NCBI GenBank assembly: GCA_037953745.1
Contig: JBAKBP010001392.1
Coordinates: 124,001 to 188,000, forward strand
DNA: 64,000 bases
Source of the DNA: Lithodes maja
Taxonomy: Eukaryota > Arthropoda > Malacostraca > Decapoda > Lithodidae
Direction of reading: 5' to 3'
Shown: one piece after another, positions 44,137 through 54,604 of the stretch
How positions within the stretch are numbered: position 1 is the stretch's first letter
Layout of the letters: every line of letters starts with the position of its first letter
Program-made: the position numbers and the translations under genes
Notes under the pieces: generated by a model
What the model was told of the DNA's origin: nothing
The model's database searches: none
Seen by the model: only the letters and a program-made list of their open reading frames with translations

Positions 44137-45098
44137 AGTATCCCCCGCCCACGATGGGCTCGGCGGGGGACGCCATAACTAGTCGCACTGCCCCCATTTA
44201 TTACATGGCCAAAATCAAGGACATTCCTGTCCGCTTGCTAATCGACACGGGAGCTGCCAAGTCATGTTTGTTCAAATCTTACTATGAAAAACATCCCCGA
44301 CGATTTGGCCCTTTGTTAAACACCAAAACAGAACTCATCTCAGCTGCTGATACTTACTTAAATCTCCTAGGAGACACTTTACCCCTATCAGCAACCACTC
44401 CTGGCCCACATGCTCGTTGTTATCACACATTTACAGTATTTTCCTCCAACTGTAAACATTATGATGGTTTCCTTGGACTTGACCTCCTTCAAAAACTCCA
44501 GGCCCAGATTGACTGCGGCCAAAGGCTGATCTCATTCAAAAACAAATTCCAGCCCAAAGCCTCTGACAAACCAATCACGCAGAAACCCATTCCCAAAAAG
44601 AAAAAACAACCTCCCCCTCAACAAACCCTGATTCAGGGTTACCAAGTTGCAGCTAGCACTAAGGTGACTCCTAAAACCTCCCCTTGCCCCGAGATCTCTC
44701 AAAACCTCACTCAATTCAGTAAAAAAATGCCTCAACAAACGAAAGAAGACAAGTCCAAGCAACTCCCTCTCGGTAATCCCCTCAATTCTCGTAACTCTGT
44801 CCAGAATAAATCCTCCCATGTTTTCAGGACAGACTCTGATATATGTAACCATAATTCTATCCAATGTTTATGTACACATGTTTCCAGAGAAAATGCCGAC
44901 CGATGTACCCAACAATGTTCCCACCATGCCCCCAGAAATGCCCAGCCATTCCACCACCACGCTCACCTTCCCTCCACCACCTCCACAATTGACCCATTGC
45001 AACATCTGCAAAACACCCTCCATACCGCCCAGATCTGTCAAGACACCAAAACTGATAACATCGATGAAAAAACCCTTTCGCCATCCATGACACCGTAA
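44133..45098 (+). CDS. Retropepsin and Pro-rich region of element 2 (-1 frame)
   Basis: Aspartic protease that would process gag. It has no good start of its own: the frame lies -1 to gag, overlaps it from 44040, and is entered if ribosomes slip on the T run at the gag stop. Active-site motif LLIDTGAAKS (about 44239-44268), with the flap region after it and FLGLDLL (about 44470) as the second conserved motif. After about 44580 the product is Lys/Pro/Gln-rich with Cys/His patches, resembling the Pro-rich tail of element 1. It stops at 45096-45098. RT should follow in a complete element but is missing. Confidence 0.78.
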   Translation, partial: LKYPPPTMGSAGDAITSRTAPIYYMAKIKDIPVRLLIDTGAAKSCLFKSYYEKHPRRFGPLLNTKTELISAADTYLNLLGDTLPLSATTPGPHARCYHTFTVFSSNCKHYDGFLGLDLLQKLQAQIDCGQRLISFKNKFQPKASDKPITQKPIPKKKKQPPPQQTLIQGYQVAASTKVTPKTSPCPEISQNLTQFSKKMPQQTKEDKSKQLPLGNPLNSRNSVQNKSSHVFRTDSDICNHNSIQCLCTHVSRENADRCTQQCSHHAPRNAQPFHHHAHLPSTTSTIDPLQHLQNTLHTAQICQDTKTDNIDEKTLSPSMTP

Positions 45099-46810
45099 TG
45101 GTAGCCAACCTCCCTATCACCAACAAGTTAGGCCCTCGCTATGTCGGGCCCTACACCGTAATACAAGTCCCAAATGCCTTTCAAGTCACCATCGACTATC
45201 ACGGCGTGACTCGCACGCTCCGAACTAGATTCGTCCGAGCGTTTAAACCTCTAAAGCCACAAGACATTACCCCACCCCACACGTCCGACCCTAAATTAAA
45301 CACCCCAACTCACCCTCTCACTCAGGCTACGAATATTCCCATACAAACCCCTAAGGACCTAAGCCCTCCAGCACCGAACCGACAACTCTTTTCTCAACAT
45401 ACCCCCCAAACTAACCTCCACAAACCCCAAGCCCCCAATATCACACCCTCTTCCACCATGACACCTTCCTTCACTTCTGATAGTCAAGTTCCTCCCCAAC
45501 TTATCCAAGTCTTTAATAACTACCGTCCTGTGTCTGTACTCCCAGCTATGAGTAAAATCCTAGAAAAAATTATGCATACAAGGATTACAGAGTTTTGTTC
45601 AACTAACAATATTATTAATGAGGCTCAGCATGGGTTTAGAAAAGGATGTTCAACAGAGTCAGCTTTATCATTATTTACTAACGATATCCTCAAATCTTTT
45701 GATGACAAGCATTTTACAGTTGGTATATTTTTAGATCTATCCAAAGCATTCGATACTGTTGACCATCAAATCCTCCTAAAGAAACTCGAACATTATGGCA
45801 TTAGAGGTACCATTATCAAATGGTTTCACTCTTATCTAACTAATCGAAAACAGTGTGTACAATATAAGGACAATTCATCTAATATGCAAATAATATCCTA
45901 CGGAGTACCACAAGGTTCTATACTGGGTCCATTGTTGTTCATTTTATTTATTAATGATATTGTAAACTCAAGTATGTTATTTAAATATATATTATTTGCT
46001 GATGACAGTACTCTGTACGCCAGTCACCGGGACTTGCGCTCTCTTATTGTTTCTATAAACAATGAACTTAAGAATGTACATAATTGGATAACTACCAATA
46101 AACTTACACTAAATATTAATAAAACTAACTTTATAGTCTTTCACAGAAACAAAAACGTTCCAAATGATATGCAACCAATTAAATTTGGTAATCAATCAGT
46201 GAGAGAAGTGGAGAGCGTTAAGTTTCTGGGGATAACGGTGGACAGAAAACTGTCTTGGAACTTACACATAAAGGACGTAACAAATAAACTAAATAAACAA
46301 TGTGGTATACTGTACTTAACACGCCAATGTCTTGACTTAAATGCCCTAAAGCTTTTATATTATTCAGTAATTTATCCATTTCTCTTATACTGTCATACAG
46401 TATGGGGAGCGACGGGTAAAAGTAAATTACAACCTGTTGAAGTTGCACAAAGAAAAGTTATACGAACAATTACATTTAGATCCAAATATGCTCACACCAA
46501 TGAATTATTTCGACAACTTAACCTCTTAAAATTTGAAGATATTAACATATTTTGCAGTGCTATCTTTGTATACAAAGCATTAAATGGCTATAACAATGTG
46601 GAATTATTTAGACATCGTGAAAATGAAAGGTATGCATTAAGAAATATAAATTCTTTAAATATTCCCCTAATGACCTCTAGACAATCCCAGACATCAATAA
46701 AATACCATGGTGCGAAAGTTTGGAATCAGTTGTCTCCTGACTTACAAAATAAACCCACTCTGCCTAGTTTCAAAATATCACTCAAATCTTCACTAATGTC
46801 TAAATATTAA
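45098..46810 (+). pseudogene. Chimeric frame: integrase C-terminus joined to LINE RT
   Basis: One open frame of 570 codons built from two elements. Codons 1-50 are an integrase C-terminal module (LGPRYVGPYTVIQV, then TRFVRAFKPL). A Pro/Thr-rich linker to about codon 138 is still LTR-element sequence. From about 45513 a LINE reverse transcriptase follows: FNNYRPVSVLPAMSKILE, GFRKGCSTESAL, IFLDLSKAFDTVDH, YGVPQGSILGPLLF, FADDSTLY, KFLGITVDRKLSW. The frame upstream of 45098 is open for a few codons, so the ATG is probably not an original start. The RT lacks its N-terminal fingers and endonuclease and cannot be autonomous. Confidence 0.8.
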
Positions 46811-47176
46811 TCTTACTTAACATTTGACAATAAAACTGCCACAACACTAATTTACAATCACCTTTATATCGGAAACAAATTAAGATACTGTTCTGGTGTT
46901 GATCAATATGTAGGTACCGTACTGTATATAAGGCTGGGGTTTGCTCTACCCACAGCGGTCTGGGTGGGGGGTGGTTCGGGGTGGTGGCTAGGTAATTATA
47001 CCTGGCCACTGTTCCGAATCCCTTCTTGCTGTGGCTGCGGGGCTGGGGCTGTGCCTCATTAGCTATAATTATATAATATTATATGTTTTAATAATCTTAC
47101 TGTATGTAAAATAACCATCGAGTTGTATTCAAGGTGCCTTTAAGAGAGATTGTTCTCAAAAGGCGCAGCCATGATA

Positions 47177-47221
<45 letters not shown>
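45513..47221 (+). mobile_element. 5'-truncated LINE with poly(A), inserted in element 2
   Basis: It begins inside the RT domain (just before NYRPVS), stops at 46810, has a 3' UTR of about 370 bp, and ends in 38 A residues (47184-47221). RT motifs resemble the CR1/Jockey group; a poly(A) tail favours a Jockey-type element. No clear target duplication was found; AAGT occurs at both sides but is too short to trust. Neighbouring LTR-element sequence resumes at 47222. Confidence 0.82.
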
Positions 47222-47224
<3 letters not shown>

Positions 47225-48464
47225 CAAAAACCTCCACCCACAACCCCGACCACAACAGAAACCCTCCCGTCTAGCCCTGACATACCTCCACCAGGCACCA
47301 CAGTGAGAAAACCACCACCCCCACCCCAAACCAAGTACACACCCAACCGCACCACACAATCTACCTCAGTAACCTCACGCTACAACTTACGCCCACGACA
47401 AACATCGTTTAAAACCTCCAGAAAACACACCCTACTAACCAAGTTCCGTAGGGCTGCCAGACCACTACCCTCCTCCTCCTCCTCCTCCTCCTCTTCTTCT
47501 TCTTCGTCGAATTCTCCCCCACAAAGGGAAAGAAGACGAATAATCACCAGCAAATCACCAACCTCATCAAACAACACACCCCACACACGCCCCTACCCCC
47601 AACCCTCCAATTTAAATCTACACTCCTTACCCACCCGTCTAGCCCCCCCCCCCGCATCCGCCCCTTTCCCCTCCACGATCCCCACCACCCCACCCACACA
47701 CCGACCAACCTCTTCATCTCACCGAACCACCAACCAACCAACCCCTAAGAAACCCCCCCCCCCACAAAGTCACCCCCGAGAAAACCCCCACATGTCAATT
47801 ACCTATAAAACGTGCTTCCCCTCACTATAAAACATCGTCGAGCGACTCAAGTCCCACGACAAACATCTACCTTTCCACCAGGACCGCCAGAGGTAGAATA
47901 ATCAACAGACCCATCAGATTTAAAGACAGCGATACAAAAATAACACCCCGTTCTGACACTAAGGACCCAAGCCACACAACACACACACCCCCTCCTTCCC
48001 ACACACCTCCTTCACCCACCTTACCTAAACCGATCTTGCGCATTGCCTCACTATATATTCCCAACCTACAACACCGCCCAAGAAAACCAAATAAAACCCA
48101 GACTCACATTCCCCCTTCATCCCCAGCTCTGTTGTCACGCGTGAATCCCCTTTCGGTTAGTAACCCATTCACCACACTAAACAGACTTCCTGTCAATCCC
48201 ACACACCTCACTCCGACCCCCACGGGGAAAGCTACAAACCATTCATACGAAAGGTTAAAGTAAAAACCCCCACTGGACACTTGGCCCGTGTACCACACCC
48301 ACACCAAGCCCGGGCAGCCGCCCGCCACAACACAGAGGACACATTCTTACAGGTATACATTGACCTGCAAAAGAAACCTGACCGTCGCTCTCGTGTTTGG
48401 TGGAACTTTCTAAATACCCTGAAAATGACCCATCATCACTATGCTTCTTTTTACTTCACCCTTG
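47222..48464 (+). other. Element 2 Pro/Ser-rich 3' internal region
   Basis: The open frame 47303-47830 encodes Pro/Thr/Ser-rich sequence with RYNLRPR (a motif often seen near the end of retrotransposon pol products) and a poly-Ser run from (TCC)n(TCT)n at 47470-47507. A second frame, 48281-48676, begins before the purine tract and runs into the LTR; its product is not recognised. C-rich on the plus strand. Confidence 0.55.
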
Positions 48465-48501
48465 AGGCTCGAGGACGAGCCTATAATGAAGGAGAGGGAA
48501 G
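48465..48501 (+). promoter_or_regulatory. Hairpin plus polypurine tract, element 2
   Basis: AGGCTCG-AGGA-CGAGCCT stem-loop at 48465-48482 and purine tract AAGGAGAGGGAAG at 48489-48501 abutting the 3' LTR. Identical to element 1 although the sequence further upstream has diverged. Confidence 0.85.
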
Positions 48502-51500
48502 TAAAATGCCCCAGAACAAGAAGCCCACCACAGAAGCCACGAGCGAACACCACACAGAAACACCCAAAGGAAAGGTCCACAGAACGAAAGGACCAGCTGA
48601 CCGAGCCAGCCATTTCAGACAGGCCCAAGCCCGCAGGGCTAAGCAGCTCCAGGCTGCACCCATTTACCTTTTCTAAACTGACCATTTTCCACACCTCACG
48701 TACACTAACCCCCTCGTGTCCTACACTCCTAACTACAAAGATGATGAACAGGAATATACATTCATATTAAAAACACCCATGCCCTGTCCCGACGTTGAGC
48801 CAATGCCAACACATCAGACAGCCATAATTATATCTATGTATGTTCTTACATCCGAGAAGTAGATGTTATATATCTTAGAAGTTAAAACACCCACGCTTGT
48901 CCCTAGACCTCGTATATCATTTTCCATGACGAGTATAGATATATGTAACCCGTGCTCAGTCGCCCCTTACATTGTTCCTCTAGTAACTAAGTCTATAATA
49001 TTAACTGCCACCAGCATTGATACGACATAGCGGCACTGTCCTTGCTACAAAGATGATGAACAGGAATATACATTCATATTAAAAACACCCATGCCCTGTC
49101 CCGACGTTGAGCCAATGCCAACACATCAGACAGCCATAATTATATCTATGTATGTTCTTACATCCGAAAAGTAGATGTTATATATCTTAGAAGTTAAAAC
49201 ACCCACGCTTGTCCCTAGACCTCGTATATCATTTTCCATGACGAGTATAGATATATGTAACCCGTGCTCAGTCGCCCCTTGCATTGTTCCTCTAGTAACT
49301 AAGTCTATAATATTAACTGCCACCAGCATTGATACGACATAGCGGCACTGTCCTTGTGTCGTATTGTGTCAAGTACAGATCAACCAGGTTTCATCACCTT
49401 ATTAGGACGACGACTATAATGTCATCGTTCATCGATGTATGCAATCCTTAGGTTAAGTATTTTTATCCGCCATTGTGTTCACCTTTTTCCATTTACTTTC
49501 CACAATTGTCATACGTCTTCCCCTTGCCTCCTTCGTATCCACAGTCCACACTATGCCAATTTACTTCGTGTCTTACACCTCTTACCCCAACCAGAGATTG
49601 TATAAGATAACCTGGTTACCAGTATCTGTCATAAGTACCCCGAAACAATAACTAAGTACCCCTACGAACTGCCGCTGTTGTTGGTATATTTATATTTAAT
49701 AGAAAACGCAGTTCCCAGGGCCAACTAATAGTATCCATAACCCCTCGGACTGATCACATAACTCTATCTTTTCCAGACTCATATACCACCCCATAGTTGC
49801 ATTCCCCGGTAGCATTTGGCTAACGTATTCTACTGCCTTTTCAAACTTCCATATCAATTGTAGCCTAATGCCACCCCCACGCCCAGGGACCTTAGGGGCA
49901 AAATTTCCCTGTAGCCCTTGAACTCTCCCCCCCCCTCTCGTTAAGACACCCGCGCTTCTCGACTCTTGTCCGACCTAGCCTCTCTCTCATACCTCTTGAA
50001 GATCCTTGAATTGTCCGTTGCTAACGCTCTCCAACCTTTTATATATATACTCCTATCCAGCCTACCTTCACTTAGTAGGCCAGAACAACATTAGAACTTT
50101 ACTAGCCCCTTGCATGCCATCTATTCTCTTACAACCCATTCACAACCCTGCACCAAATGGTCGTCGGTGCGAGGCTAGCCGCCTCGCCAGTAACTAATTT
50201 CTATTGCCATACTTCCAGATAAATGTGGCAGAGTTAGCAACCCAGTCTCCACCACATCCAGCAAACCCTACAATTAACAACCAGCCGAGTAAAACCAGCT
50301 AGCTAAGGCACCTTCGGTTTTGGTATTAAGGACACCCACATCTGTCTCATACACAGAGGGTTATTACAAACACTGGTGATATGGCAAGCCCCTAGCCACA
50401 GCCGCCGGACGACTATCACAGAGAGAGGGCGCCCAGCTCCCCCTTTTTGCCCACCCGAGGAGTGAGACCCCCACCCCCGCGGAGGTATACCTGGCCCCTG
50501 TTTTGACTTCCGAGTCATTGCCAGGTAGCACAGGAATTCTTCCTATCAATGAACTAACCATGCATGACTAACACCTTTACTAACCTCTCTTAACTCACAA
50601 TAAACCATTTACCTTTCTTGCATGCTCTGATCACTAAATTAGCACCTCAGCTATACCATAGAATGAAGATTGAACAATCTAGAGAGACGCTCCTATCACA
50701 GCTGTCCCCATCCTCCTCGCAAAGTAGTTCCTGTCTCTCTCCCCTAAATACTTCCAGTATAGCCAAAATAGTACCTCTTACTAAGGCTCAGTTATATGAA
50801 AATATAAAGGCTTCCTATAGCCATGTGCCACAACAGTAAATACCATCTTACCTAGTCCCCATATCTATTGAGAGCTCAAATAAGTCCATAAGACTCGAGA
50901 TCCCTACTGTCTACAGGGCCCAGAACCGAGCCTATAAATCTAGCTCCCGCCCCCAGTCAAATCAGTTGAAAGCTAGACACCAACCAGTGGTCACTACCCT
51001 GCAGTTTACCTCTAGCTCTGCCCTTGTGTTGTTCCGGAGTTGAGAGATTCCAGATCCGGCAGACTCCGTGGCAGAGAAGACTGATAGAAGCATCTGTCCA
51101 TGTACAAGTCCTAACGTGCACCTTATAACCTTCACACAAATTCGTGGGTATATAAGTGTGTAGCCAGCAACGATCGTCAAGAGATCCGACTTGAGAACTT
51201 CCTACATTTTGGACCATCTGGACGGCCGAGGAACCAGTCATTAGCCCCCAACATCACCGGAAGCAAGATAACCAGGACCAGATCTACCCATACTATTCAA
51301 GATTCATGTTGCTAGTACTAAGTGTTATAGTACTAGCTTGATACTCACTTATTAACTTTCTATAAAGTGGCTAAGACCTTGCCCAGTGTAATTCATATTT
51401 AACCATTCCATTTGGGACGTACTAAGCGATCAGTGCTCTTTAATTAACAGGCGACCTTGACTCTCGTAATTACCTTATTCAGATATTAAAACTCTAGTGA

Positions 51501-52025
51501 TATCTAACGTTCGCCCACTGATTTGTGTTCTACGTATTTCTGCCATAAGAATATAAAACTTAGATCAGTACTCCCATGAGGTTACTAGAGATTCCGTGTT
51601 CTACAATATACGTGTGTCTAATCCTAACTGTGAGCTGCTACTTGGGCACGCGACCAGCCAGCAAGAGGTCAAATCAGTGACATTGAATTATACGAATATA
51701 TTGAGGTCTTCCAGTAAAATAAAAACTTGCTAATTAAACCCGTGATCAGAAGAATATACCTGAACCTTGGAAGTGGGAGACTAGGCTCCATCCAGATCCG
51801 CTAATGCTAGCAGTTCCCTTCTATTATTTGTTTTGTGCGAAAATTACTATCTTTCTATGCTCTTTATTTATTTACTTCAATAAACGTGAACTTGTGTCGT
51901 GTTACCGTGTGTTTATTTTGTGTTCTCTATTCCTCATACCTTGTATTGTGCATGCAGCCTTATATACCCAGTCATTCAGAACTCACATTACCCAAGTTAA
52001 ACCTGTAGAAAAACAGGGCATAACA
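48502..52025 (+). repeat. 3' LTR of element 2
   Basis: 3524 bp. The excess over the other copies is explained by a 312-bp tandem duplication (48733-49044 and 49045-49356). TATATAAG recurs at about 51148-51155, and AATAAA at 51879-51884. A 17-bp insertion (AGTGTTATAGTACTAGC-like duplication) is near 51320. TSD AGCAT follows. Confidence 0.93.
48733..49356 (+). repeat. 312-bp tandem duplication in 3' LTR
   Basis: Two nearly identical units starting CTACAAAGATGATGAACAGG at 48733 and 49045. Not present in the 5' LTR of the same element, so it arose after or during its last reverse transcription, or is an assembly artefact. Confidence 0.9.
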
Positions 52026-52030
52026 AGCAT

Positions 52031-54600
52031 GAAGCTGATTATGCAGAGTTAACCAGAGGGGGTATAATATTAATAAAAGGTGGTGAAAGATATGGAAAAT
52101 GAGAGAGATAAGGCAGAGGAAAAGGTTCTCAGGTGCAGAGAGGGGTACAGGTATCAAAGGGATAAGAGGGATGCGTTCTAGAAATCAGATCTGAGAGAGA
52201 AAGTGGCGAGGGAGCTGTATATATACTAGCACTAGCTCGAACCGCGTAGAAAAGCAGTAACAAGTCCTCTAACCAATGCTAAAGAAGCCAGCTAAACATG
52301 ACGTCATCAAGCATGGTAAAAAACTCCTCTAACCAATCCCCGAGGCCAGCCAGCTATGACGTCATCGAGTATAGCAAAACACTGCGCGCCCCCCCACACT
52401 CCGTTCTACTCTCTCTCTCTCTCTAATCCTATCATCACTACTTAATGACAAAACATATACTTTGCAATTAAATATATAAAGCCTTGACATGGATGAAAAC
52501 AAAGAGCCTTTCTGGACTGCCCATGACACGAGCTTTCATAATAATGAAATAAAGCACACAACAATACACCAACTGTAGCCACACCCACTGCCCTGGCGAT
52601 CCTAGCGAGTCACTGTAGGACAAGCCATGCGGTTCTAACGGAGTGGTTAACGTCACAGTAAACAGAAGGGGTAGGGGGAAATACATGGAAAAGGGAGAGG
52701 GTTGGGGTTGGGGGGGATGGGTAGGTCCTAAGAGCAGTCCCTATACTGTATAACTATTCTTCTACTCTAAACTTTCCCCCTTACTAACATTTTCTGAGCC
52801 AGTACCGATATAAAGGTCAGCCCTGTGGACCAAGACTAGCAAGCAGCAATAGGCATAGACATAGTAAAGTCTGGCATTTTGGTTTGGCTCGCCCTGTCTA
52901 GGTGTAGACATGGTAAAGTAGAACAATATACTGTGGTTAAGGTATAAATAATACACTCCCAACTAGCCTAACATATGATTATCAATGATAAATCCTTTAA
53001 CTTGGGCCACTAACAGGCTTCCCTGTAGCCTAGCTAGGCTAATTTCTTATCATCAATTCACAAGATACTCTATTCTTCTTCCTGCTGGCCGTGGTGGATC
53101 GAATTAGCCATGCTAAACAATGACAAGCTCATAAATTAAAGTATATTAGGTTCTTCTTGGCGCTTCAGTCATGTGGGTGACATATTGTTTATTTACAAAG
53201 GCCAAGCGCCTGATTGGTCAAGAGAAGCCTTGGTGAAAATAACCGAAAGGGAGCCGTAAGGGAGCTCAACGATGCGTTCGTGAATACACCTTCCGCACTC
53301 CCTTAGGAACGATCGTAGGTTGCTGTACGACATCGCACGCTACGACCGTTAGTGAATCTGCAGGTCTACGAGCAGGCTCGATCGATCAATAGAAAAAGAA
53401 AAAGAAGAAGGCATCCCGGTGTAAGATTTGGTTTTTACACCATGCCCATAAGGAGGGTTATGGAGCTCCGATCTAATTACTTTCAACCATCTTGACAATT
53501 TTACCAACACACCTAAACTTCATTTGATGCTAAAAATAGCCTCCGAAAATCTGCACCCAGGGCGGGAATCTAACCAGTACCACGAGACTAATAAATATTA
53601 AGGTACCTCACTTAGCCTGGTAGTCTAAGTGTATTTCTGCATCTTGTTCAGCTTAGGATAACCTATTTTCACTGACTTTACAGGAGGGGCTGCAGAGGAT
53701 GGAAGGGGAAGATGAAAAGATGAACAAGGGCACCTGGCAGGAAGATGACGCGTGGTGAAGTGAAGAGACGAGGACGGTGGAGCCAACACAAACCCCAGAG
53801 GTTGAAGGGGGCCCTGGCACCGACGGGGAGGTGGGGCCCACGAAGGAACCCCAAAGATAGCCAAGGATTGTGCCAGTACCAGAGCCGACCACCGTGGGTG
53901 CCGCGTCCCTCCAGTGGGCAAGCTAAGTCCAGGGAGGAGCCGGCCCCCACCAGCCGGACTGAAACCCCACCAACCGAAATGGAACAAAGATGGCGCAGAG
54001 CGAAGAAGCCGGCATAGACGGATGATCAGAGGATGACTAAGGCAGAGCAGGGCAGCATGGATAGCGAGGAAGGGGATGAAGCCGGGGGGAGAGGCCGCAG
54101 ACAACCACCGGGACCGACTCAAGTTCCCCCAAATAAAGCCGCAGATTGCGTCGCACACGACCGCGGACCAGCAGCAACTCCAACGTCAGGTCTTGATCAG
54201 TCTTGGGGATAGGCTGTCACCAGTACACTGGTCCATGTGTAGCCTGAGACTTGATTATAGGAGTTGCTAGATTATTGCCAGTACACTGGGCCGTGCTCCA
54301 TAGTAACTTTTCTGAACCCTCTCCCCTACCTCTCAACACCTGGATGGTAAGCAGCCAATTCACCGCCATGTCGAGACCTGCTGGAGGATGTTGTCAGAGG
54401 ACCACCCACCACCAACCCTGACGTTGAAGCCACTATATACTGTACATACAAGGACGAGCCCGAGGAAGATCCGTAGATGTTGGACCACGGCACCAGAATG
54501 AAGAACTTAGCTTGCTGCAGGCTGTATAACAGACCTCCCTTCTCACCTGTTAGGCCTCTATAGACGAGGATACAAACCATATGTAGATTATCTATTGTTA
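52031..54600. other. Unassigned DNA right of element 2
   Basis: No gene recognised. Contents: TATATATA at 52218-52225, the doubled CCAAT/CRE module (52261-52380), (CT)n near 52412-52426, a purine run near 53392-53410, and a GC-rich part (53680-54190) with short open frames on both strands but no domain. CAGTACACTGG(T/G)CC occurs twice (about 54221 and 54280). Confidence 0.45.
52261..52380. promoter_or_regulatory. Doubled CCAAT box + CRE module
   Basis: CTCTAACCAAT is followed about 22 bp later by the perfect CREB/ATF palindrome TGACGTCA (52299-52306). The pair recurs about 60 bp on (CCAAT 52333-52337, TGACGTCA 52357-52364). Both units share CCAGC and end in A runs. A TATATATA lies 48 bp to the left. 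Promoter use is inference; no gene is attached. Confidence 0.5.
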
Positions 54601-54604
54601 TTAA

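Larger units (their letters stand above)
39922..52025 (+). mobile_element. LTR retrotransposon element 2
   Basis: 5' LTR 39922-43122, 3' LTR 48502-52025, TSD AGCAT at 39917-39921 and 52026-52030. Internal order is primer site, gag, retropepsin, Pro-rich region, integrase C-terminal GPY module, a nested LINE fragment, a Pro/Ser-rich region with YNLRPR, hairpin and purine tract. RT, RNase H and the integrase catalytic core are absent, so it is non-autonomous. The GPY module suggests a Ty3/Gypsy-type origin. Confidence 0.93.

Noticed and set aside
53625..54158. 177-codon minus-strand frame in GC-rich DNA
   Set aside because: No domain or repeat relation seen, and an overlapping frame is open on the other strand; composition explains both.
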